A stretch of 9,565 bases of DNA from positions 1 through 9,565 of the forward strand of contig NZ_CAUFJQ010000074.1 of NCBI RefSeq assembly GCF_959025735.1. Direction: 5' to 3'. Numbering within the stretch: the stretch's first letter is position 1; the number at the start of each line of letters is the position of its first letter. Both the position numbers and the translations under genes were made by a program. The notes under the pieces were generated by a model. It worked only from the letters and a program-made list of their open reading frames with translations, had not been told where the DNA came from and ran no database searches. Source of the stretch: an uncultured Streptococcus sp. (GTDB lineage Bacteria > Bacillota > Bacilli > Lactobacillales > Streptococcaceae). This document shows, piece after piece, positions 5,268-9,565 of this stretch.

Positions 5268-5963
5268 ATGGACTTTCGTTTAGATCAAAGTTTAGTAGCT
5301 CTTGGTATTGATACAGTTGTGGTCGGAATTGCTAGAAATGTGGATCCTCAAGCAGTTTTGCTCCCTTCTTTTCTTGAAAAGAAGAAAGAGCTTGAACAAT
5401 GGGCGCTCCAGTGTCAGACAGAAGAAGTAGTGGTATCTCCTGTCATTAAAGGGTATACAGACCTTTTGCAAAAAGTAGGGCGTAGCATCAAGAAAAATCC
5501 ACCAACAGTCCTAGCTCTTATCCGAAACATCCAGCATCGAGGAGCTCTTCCTCAGATCAATAGCATCATCGATATCTATAATGTCGAATCTCTGAAGTCT
5601 TTTCTCGCGATCGGAGGACATGACCTAGATAAGATTGAGGGACCGATTGAATTTACAGTGAGTCAAAGAGACGATCTCTTTCTCCCTATCCTTTCTAGTG
5701 AAAAACATGTCGCACCGACAGATCCTGTCTACCGGGATCAAAAAGGAGTTCTGGCTTGGTTGGATGTACGCGATAGTGACCATTACAAATTTGAGGAGAG
5801 TACGCAAAACGCCCTCTTTGTCATCCAAGGAAATACCGAGACGTCAGTCGAGATGCGTTTAGAAGCGCTAGAACGAATCCACAAGGACCTTGCTCTTTGC
5901 ATGCCTCAGCTTCAATTTGAGAAATTTCTCGTCACACAAAATGGAGTGGAAAAGGTCGTGTAA
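5268..5963 (+). CDS. Solo B3/B4 (PheRS beta-like) tRNA-binding domain protein
   Basis: This 231-aa soluble protein looks like a free-standing B3/B4 domain protein (COG3382 type). B3/B4 is the module that houses the editing site in bacterial phenylalanyl-tRNA synthetase beta. Recognisable parts are the opening strand ALGIDTVVVGIARNVD (11-26), the helical segment around residues 38-76, and the core PTVLALIRNIQHRGALPQINSIIDIYN (79-105). After these come GGHDLDKIEGPIEF (116-129) and a C-terminal YRDQKGVLAWLDVRDS (155-170) with ALFVIQGN (182-189). Trans-editing of mischarged tRNA is a plausible role, but I know of no proof for this subgroup. ATG with AGGAGA 7 nt upstream. It has its own promoter; no terminator follows before the pyrG promoter, 32 nt past its stop. 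Confidence 0.82.
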   Translation: MDFRLDQSLVALGIDTVVVGIARNVDPQAVLLPSFLEKKKELEQWALQCQTEEVVVSPVIKGYTDLLQKVGRSIKKNPPTVLALIRNIQHRGALPQINSIIDIYNVESLKSFLAIGGHDLDKIEGPIEFTVSQRDDLFLPILSSEKHVAPTDPVYRDQKGVLAWLDVRDSDHYKFEESTQNALFVIQGNTETSVEMRLEALERIHKDLALCMPQLQFEKFLVTQNGVEKVV

Positions 5964-5995
5964 ACAGCGAAAATCATTTTCATGAAATTTTCAAT

Positions 5996-6024
5996 TTGAC
6001 AAAGTAATCCATTTGCGGTAAGAT
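5996..6024 (+). promoter_or_regulatory. Promoter of pyrG with GGGC start
   Basis: TTGACA (5996-6001), a 17-bp spacer and TAAGAT (6019-6024) form the promoter. Seven nt later lies GGGC (6032-6035), the initially transcribed sequence needed for CTP-sensitive G reiteration at Firmicute pyrG genes. Confidence 0.88.
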
Positions 6025-6031
6025 ATTGTTC

Positions 6032-6089
6032 GGGCACCTCATTTTGAGGTCGGAGCTCCCTAAGGATTAGGGAGCTATTTTTGTTTTTT
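6032..6089 (+). promoter_or_regulatory. pyrG leader attenuator, CTP sensing by reiterative G addition
   Basis: The predicted transcript starts GGGC. A small hairpin ACCTCA (6036-6041) with TGAGGT (6045-6050) follows, then a terminator whose 5' arm contains the pyrimidine-rich GCTCCCT. In B. subtilis and Lactococcus pyrG, scarce CTP stalls polymerase before the first C, extra Gs are added at the 5' end, and this G-tract pairs with the CUCCC arm to block termination. The matching parts here are the GGGC start, the C/U-rich arm and the terminator before the coding region. The mechanism is assigned by analogy. Confidence 0.85.
6054..6089 (+). terminator. Leader terminator of pyrG
   Basis: AGCTCCCTAA (6054-6063) pairs with TTAGGGAGCT (6067-6076) around a GGA loop, and a T-rich run with one interrupting G reaches 6089. 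It is also the first terminator after the B3/B4 gene, so it can stop read-through from that gene too. Confidence 0.88.
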
Positions 6090-6136
6090 CTGCAAAGAGG
6101 AATGGCCTCTACAACATTAGAAGAAGAGGAAAGCAC

Positions 6137-7750
6137 ATGTCAACAAAATATATTTTTGTCACGGGTGGTGTCGTATCATCCATCGGAAAAGGGATTGTCG
6201 CAGCAAGTCTTGGTCGCTTGCTCAAAAATCGTGGATTGAAAGTGACCATCCAAAAATTTGACCCTTATATCAATATTGACCCAGGGACAATGAGCCCTTA
6301 CCAACACGGGGAAGTATTTGTCACAGACGATGGAGCAGAGACAGACTTGGACCTTGGTCACTATGAACGCTTCATTGATATCAATCTGAATAAGTACTCA
6401 AATGTGACAACAGGGAAAATTTATAGCGAAGTTCTTCGCAAAGAACGTCGCGGAGAATACTTGGGCGCGACTGTACAGGTTATTCCTCATATTACAGATG
6501 CCTTGAAAGAAAAGATCAAACGAGCAGCGACGACGACAGATTCGGATGTCATCATCACAGAAGTCGGGGGAACAGTTGGAGACATTGAGTCCCTTCCATT
6601 CCTTGAAGCTCTTCGTCAAATGAAGGCAGATGTTGGTGCTGAAAACGTTATGTACATCCACACCACTCTTCTACCTTACCTGAAGGCTGCGGGAGAAATG
6701 AAAACCAAGCCGACCCAACACTCTGTGAAAGAATTGCGTGGTCTTGGAATTCAACCAAATATGTTGGTCATCCGTACAGAAAGACCAGCTGGTCAAGGAA
6801 TTAAGAACAAGTTGGCTCAATTCTGTGATGTGGCACCAGAAGCTGTCATCGAGTCACTTGATGTGGAACACTTGTACCAAATCCCATTGAACTTGCAAGC
6901 GCAAAACATGGATCAAATCGTTTGTGACCATTTGAAATTGGATGTTCCTGCAGCAGATATGACAGAATGGTCTGCGATGGTCGACAAAGTCATGAACCTC
7001 AAGAAGCAGGTCAAAATTTCCTTGGTTGGAAAATACGTAGAATTGCAAGATGCCTACATTTCTGTCGTTGAGGCCTTGAAGCACTCAGGTTATGCCAACG
7101 ATGCAGAAGTCAAGATTAATTGGGTCAATGCCAATGATGTGACTGCTGAAAATGTGGCAGAACTCCTTGGAGATGCGGATGGGATCATTGTCCCAGGTGG
7201 TTTTGGTCAACGGGGAACAGAAGGAAAAATTCAAGCCATCAAGTATGCGCGTGAACAGGACGTCCCAATGTTGGGTGTCTGCTTGGGGATGCAGTTGACT
7301 TGTATCGAGTTTGCCCGTCACGTTTTAGGCTTGGAAGGGGCTAATTCATCCGAATTGGATCCAGAAACCAAGTATCCGATTATCGATATCATGCGGGACC
7401 AAATCGATGTGGAAGACATGGGAGGAACGCTCCGTCTCGGTCTTTACCCATCTAAACTCAAACGAGGCTCAAAAGCAGCAGCTGCCTATGACAATCAAGA
7501 AGTGGTACAACGTCGCCACCGTCACCGTTATGAGTTTAACAATGCTTTCCGTGAACAGTTCGAAGAAGCAGGATTTGTCTTCTCAGGCGTTTCACCAGAC
7601 AACCGTTTGGTCGAAATCGTTGAAATCCCAGAAAACAAATTCTTTGTTGCTTGCCAATACCACCCAGAATTGTCAAGCCGTCCAAACCGCCCAGAAGGAC
7701 TTTACACAGCCTTTATCACAGCGGCAGTTGAAAACCACGATAGCAAATAA
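6137..7750 (+). CDS. pyrG: CTP synthase (glutamine-hydrolysing)
   Basis: PyrG makes CTP from UTP, ATP and glutamine, the last step of pyrimidine nucleotide synthesis, in the cytoplasm. The 537 aa are standard. The N-terminal synthetase domain (about 1-265) shows the ATP loop SSIGKG (14-19), KFDPYINIDPGTMSPYQHGEV (40-60), the Mg-binding Asp70 and Glu142 in TEVGGTVGDIES. The C-terminal class I glutamine amidotransferase domain has the oxyanion segment PGGFG (353-357), nucleophile Cys382 in GVCLGMQ, and His509/Glu511 in YHPE. The start is ATG with AGAGGAAA (6125-6132). Expression should depend on the leader attenuator. It stands alone, followed by a strong terminator. Confidence 0.98.
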   Translation: MSTKYIFVTGGVVSSIGKGIVAASLGRLLKNRGLKVTIQKFDPYINIDPGTMSPYQHGEVFVTDDGAETDLDLGHYERFIDINLNKYSNVTTGKIYSEVLRKERRGEYLGATVQVIPHITDALKEKIKRAATTTDSDVIITEVGGTVGDIESLPFLEALRQMKADVGAENVMYIHTTLLPYLKAAGEMKTKPTQHSVKELRGLGIQPNMLVIRTERPAGQGIKNKLAQFCDVAPEAVIESLDVEHLYQIPLNLQAQNMDQIVCDHLKLDVPAADMTEWSAMVDKVMNLKKQVKISLVGKYVELQDAYISVVEALKHSGYANDAEVKINWVNANDVTAENVAELLGDADGIIVPGGFGQRGTEGKIQAIKYAREQDVPMLGVCLGMQLTCIEFARHVLGLEGANSSELDPETKYPIIDIMRDQIDVEDMGGTLRLGLYPSKLKRGSKAAAAYDNQEVVQRRHRHRYEFNNAFREQFEEAGFVFSGVSPDNRLVEIVEIPENKFFVACQYHPELSSRPNRPEGLYTAFITAAVENHDSK

Positions 7751-7755
7751 AAATC

Positions 7756-7787
7756 AAGGGAGCAGGTTGAAGGACCTGCTCCCTTTT
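7756..7787 (+). terminator. Terminator of pyrG
   Basis: AAGGGAGCAGGT (7756-7767) and ACCTGCTCCCTT (7774-7785) form a perfect 12-bp stem around TGAAGG, ending in TTTT (7784-7787). The T-tract is short but the stem is very stable. Confidence 0.88.
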
Positions 7788-7828
7788 GTGAAAAAATGAC
7801 AAACTCTGAAAAAAGTTTGAAAAAAATC

Positions 7829-7857
7829 TTGACAAAAAAGTCGTTGATTGATATACT
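7829..7857 (+). promoter_or_regulatory. Promoter of tRNA-Leu
   Basis: Consensus TTGACA (7829-7834), a 17-bp spacer and TATACT (7852-7857) make one of the strongest promoters in the window. Transcription should start near 7865, about 9 nt before the mature tRNA, so RNase P has only a short 5' leader to remove. Confidence 0.88.
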
Positions 7858-7873
7858 AGTAAAGTACTCAATC

Positions 7874-7959
7874 GCGGGGATGGCGGAATTGGCAGACGCG
7901 CAGGACTAAGGATCCTGTGACCGCTTTAGGTCGTGAGGGTTCAAGTCCCTCTCTCCGCA
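7874..7959 (+). tRNA. tRNA-Leu, anticodon AAG
   Basis: The 86-nt sequence folds as a class II tRNA. The acceptor GCGGGGA (7874-7880) pairs with TCTCCGC (7952-7958) with one G-U. The D-stem is GCG/CGC. The anticodon stem CAGGA/TCCTG holds loop CTAAGGA with AAG at 7908-7910. The long variable arm GACC/GGTC is typical of leucine, and the T-arm is GAGGG-TTCAAGT-CCCTC. The discriminator is A; CCA is not encoded and must be added by the nucleotidyltransferase. It reads CUU, and also CUC and possibly CUA if A34 is deaminated to inosine. It stands alone between its own promoter and terminator. Confidence 0.96.
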
Positions 7960-7966
7960 TCGGATC

Positions 7967-7991
7967 AAGATAGCTTCGGCTATCTTTTTTT
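7967..7991 (+). terminator. Terminator of tRNA-Leu
   Basis: AAGATAGC (7967-7974) and GCTATCTT (7979-7986) enclose the stable tetraloop TTCG, followed by Ts to 7991. It begins 8 nt after the tRNA end. Confidence 0.93.
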
Positions 7992-8017
7992 GTTTTCAAA
8001 TCTCTTTGTGGTAGAAT
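7990..8017 (+). promoter_or_regulatory. Promoter of the membrane-protein gene
   Basis: An extended -10 TGG-TAGAAT (TG 8009-8010, TAGAAT 8012-8017) lies 16 bp after a weak -35 TTGTTT (7990-7995) that overlaps the T-tract of the tRNA terminator. The predicted leader is only about 16 nt and carries GAGGTGAG (8029-8036). Confidence 0.6.
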
Positions 8018-8039
8018 AGGTGTGAGATGAGGTGAGAAC

Positions 8040-8492
8040 ATGAAGAAGAAGTATCTGGTTTTGGTCGATGGCCTCTTTGCACTATTGGGAAGTGCCATTA
8101 ATTTTTTCGGTCCTATCCTGATTTTAGCGATGGGGATAGGCGCATACAAGGATACTTTTAGATATTTTATCGCCTTAAACATATGGAATGTTTTCATTTT
8201 TTTAGTGGCGATTGCTTCTAAGTATCTGCTCAGAGATGAAAAAAGAATCAAAAAATGGATTCTTTATCTTTTTCTGATAGCGGGCAGTATTCTCTTTCTT
8301 GCCTCAATCCTTGCTGTGGGTGAGAATATTCCCTTTCTTGAGGGAGTGCTAAACGGACTTCTTGGAAAAATATTTACCGACAGTCAGTTATTTGCTGCTT
8401 ATTTCTATTCTCAATGGGTCGCAGGTGGACTCCTTGTGATTTGCGGGATTGCTTTTCTCCTTTCATTAAAAAATTTTAAAGAGAAGGATTGA
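8040..8492 (+). CDS. Small four-helix membrane protein, function unknown
   Basis: I do not recognise a family. The 150-aa protein starts MKKKYLVLVDG and has four likely membrane helices, at about 6-33, 42-64, 72-93 and 124-143. A basic cytoplasmic loop RDEKRIKK lies at 65-72, and the tail KNFKEKD is charged. The positive-inside pattern puts both ends in the cytoplasm. A stretch at 94-123 (GENIPFLEGVLNGLLGKIFTDSQLF) would form the second outside loop and may lie along the membrane. There is no cleavable signal, cysteine pair or catalytic motif. The start has a good ribosome binding site GAGGTGAG 3 nt upstream. The gene uses more AT-rich codons than tig and fba beside it, fitting low expression or more recent arrival. 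It is alone between its promoter and terminator. Confidence 0.72.
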   Translation: MKKKYLVLVDGLFALLGSAINFFGPILILAMGIGAYKDTFRYFIALNIWNVFIFLVAIASKYLLRDEKRIKKWILYLFLIAGSILFLASILAVGENIPFLEGVLNGLLGKIFTDSQLFAAYFYSQWVAGGLLVICGIAFLLSLKNFKEKD

Positions 8493-8515
8493 AAGGGGCT
8501 TGCGCTCCCTTTTTT
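8492..8515 (+). terminator. Terminator of the membrane-protein gene
   Basis: AAAGGG plus GC (8492-8499) pairs with GC plus CCCTTT (8504-8512) with one bulged T around TTGC, and Ts continue to 8515. The stem begins on the last base of the stop codon. Confidence 0.75.
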
Positions 8516-8620
8516 GCTTTTTGAATAGGATAGAAGTCTTAGGAGAGAGAGGGTTCCTCCTCATTTATCGTAAGAAAGTACTTAAAGACACAGGAAAAGC
8601 TAGCAATTTCATCTAAAAAG

Positions 8621-8629
8621 TGATAAAAT
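8621..8629 (+). promoter_or_regulatory. Extended -10 promoter of fba
   Basis: TGA-TAAAAT (8621-8629) is an extended -10. The -35 17 bp upstream (TAGCAA, 8601-8606) is poor, so the TG element may carry recognition. The start is expected near 8636. The rest of the 8516-8620 gap shows nothing else I can support. Confidence 0.65.
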
Positions 8630-8640
8630 AAACAATGTAA

Positions 8641-8656
8641 GTGGGATCAATCCCAC
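8641..8656 (+). promoter_or_regulatory. 5'-terminal hairpin in the fba leader
   Basis: GTGGGA and TCCCAC enclose TCAA within a perfect inverted repeat. It starts about 5 nt from the predicted mRNA 5' end and 11 nt before the ribosome binding site, with no T-tract. A 5' stem placed like this usually protects mRNA from 5'-end-dependent decay; it could also be a DNA operator. Confidence 0.55.
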
Positions 8657-8682
8657 AAAAATTTATAGGAGGCCTATTACAC

Positions 8683-9564
8683 ATGGCAATCGTTTCAGCA
8701 GAAAAATTTGTCCAAGCAGCTCGTGACAATGGTTATGCAGTTGGTGGATTTAACACAAACAACCTTGAGTGGACTCAAGCTATCTTGCGTGCAGCAGAAG
8801 CTAAACAAGCTCCAGTACTTATCCAAACTTCTATGGGTGCAGCTAAGTACATGGGTGGTTACAAATTGTGTAAAGTCCTTATCGAAGAATTGGTTGAATC
8901 AATGGGTATCACTGTACCAGTTGCTATTCACCTTGACCACGGTCACTACAATGACGCTTTGGAATGTATCCGTGTAGGTTACACTTCAGTTATGTTTGAC
9001 GGTTCACACCTTCCAGTTGAAGAAAACCTTGAAAAAGCAGCTAAAGTTGTTGAATTTGCACACGCTAACGGTGTATCAGTTGAAGCTGAAGTTGGTACAA
9101 TCGGTGGTGAAGAAGATGGTATCATCGGTGATGGTGAATTGGCACCAATCGAAGATGCTAAAGCTATGGTTGCAACTGGTATCGACTTCCTTGCAGCAGG
9201 TATCGGTAACATCCACGGTCCTTACCCAGAAAACTGGAGCGGACTTCACCTTGACCACTTGCAAAAATTGACAGAAGCTGTTCCTAACTTCCCAATCGTA
9301 TTGCACGGTGGATCAGGTATTCCTGATGATCAAATCCAAGAAGCTATCAAACTTGGTGTTGCTAAAGTTAACGTTAACACTGAATGTCAAATCGCATTTG
9401 CTAACGCAACACGTAAATTTGTTGCTGAATACGAAGCAAATGAAGCAGAATACGACAAGAAGAAACTCTTCGACCCACGTAAATTCTTGAAACCAGGTTT
9501 CGAAGCAATTACAGCAGCTGTTGAAGAACGTATCGACGTATTCGGTTCAGAAGGCAAAGCTTAA
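8683..9564 (+). CDS. fba: Class II fructose-1,6-bisphosphate aldolase
   Basis: This zinc enzyme splits fructose-1,6-bisphosphate into DHAP and glyceraldehyde-3-phosphate in glycolysis. The 293-aa length is typical. AIHLDHGHYNDAL (81-93) holds the catalytic Asp85 and zinc ligand His86. Glu135 lies in EAEVGTIGGEED. NIHGPY carries His178 and LHGGSG carries His208, the other zinc ligands. GGSG and NVNTE (230-234) are substrate phosphate-binding segments. The ATG at 8683 is set by AGGAGG (8667-8672) and the conserved MAIVSAEKFV; an in-frame GTG at 8641 falls in the leader hairpin and is not the start. Codon use is strongly biased, as expected for an abundant protein. It ends one base before the window edge, so its terminator is not seen. 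Confidence 0.97.
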   Translation: MAIVSAEKFVQAARDNGYAVGGFNTNNLEWTQAILRAAEAKQAPVLIQTSMGAAKYMGGYKLCKVLIEELVESMGITVPVAIHLDHGHYNDALECIRVGYTSVMFDGSHLPVEENLEKAAKVVEFAHANGVSVEAEVGTIGGEEDGIIGDGELAPIEDAKAMVATGIDFLAAGIGNIHGPYPENWSGLHLDHLQKLTEAVPNFPIVLHGGSGIPDDQIQEAIKLGVAKVNVNTECQIAFANATRKFVAEYEANEAEYDKKKLFDPRKFLKPGFEAITAAVEERIDVFGSEGKA

Positions 9565-9565
9565 T

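Noticed and set aside
8641..8682. GTG start giving fba 14 extra residues
   Set aside because: It lies in the 5' hairpin with no ribosome binding site. The ATG at 8683 follows AGGAGG and matches the conserved N-terminus.

Overview
The window is a low-GC Gram-positive chromosome segment and looks like a Streptococcus of the mitis/sanguinis type. The trigger factor (427 aa), RNA polymerase delta subunit, class II aldolase (293 aa) and CTP synthase read as streptococcal proteins. The promoters are sigma-A type, often with an extended TGn -10, and nearly every gene ends in a compact hairpin plus T-tract. I cannot fix the species. All real genes are on the + strand. No mobile-element gene, CRISPR array or phage gene is present; it is mostly core genome.

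Layout. (1) 1-92: tandem terminators close off an upstream unit. (2) 98-2691: a four-gene operon of truA, a dual-cysteine pyridoxal kinase (pdxK type), an ECF vitamin-transporter S component and a UPF0340/YwlG-family protein. The genes overlap or nearly abut and share one promoter, which seems to make a leaderless truA mRNA. Kinase plus S component suggest uptake and phosphorylation trapping of vitamin B6. (3) 2709-4112: monocistronic tig. (4) 4142-4918: rpoE (delta subunit), TTG start, with a roughly 120-nt structured leader. (5) 4883-5267: a 385-nt gene-free stretch packed with structure. It holds a 138-bp segment bounded by perfect 10-bp inverted repeats with three hairpins inside, a 9+9 bp palindrome, and a 15-bp exact direct repeat flanking the whole insert. 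(6) 5205-5963: a solo B3/B4 domain protein related to a PheRS-beta module. (7) 5996-7787: pyrG with a GGGC transcription start and leader terminator of the kind that senses CTP by reiterative G addition in Firmicutes. (8) 7829-7991: tRNA-Leu with anticodon AAG, its own consensus promoter and terminator. (9) 7990-8515: an unrecognised four-helix membrane protein. (10) 8621-9564: fba, with a hairpin almost at the 5' end of its mRNA, ending one base before the window edge.

The genes are mostly growth-linked housekeeping functions (tRNA modification, protein folding, transcription, CTP supply, glycolysis), each with its own promoter and terminator. I see no new multi-gene system. The most unusual material is non-coding: the structured insert after rpoE, the rpoE leader, the leaderless truA start, the pyrG attenuator and the A34 leucine tRNA.
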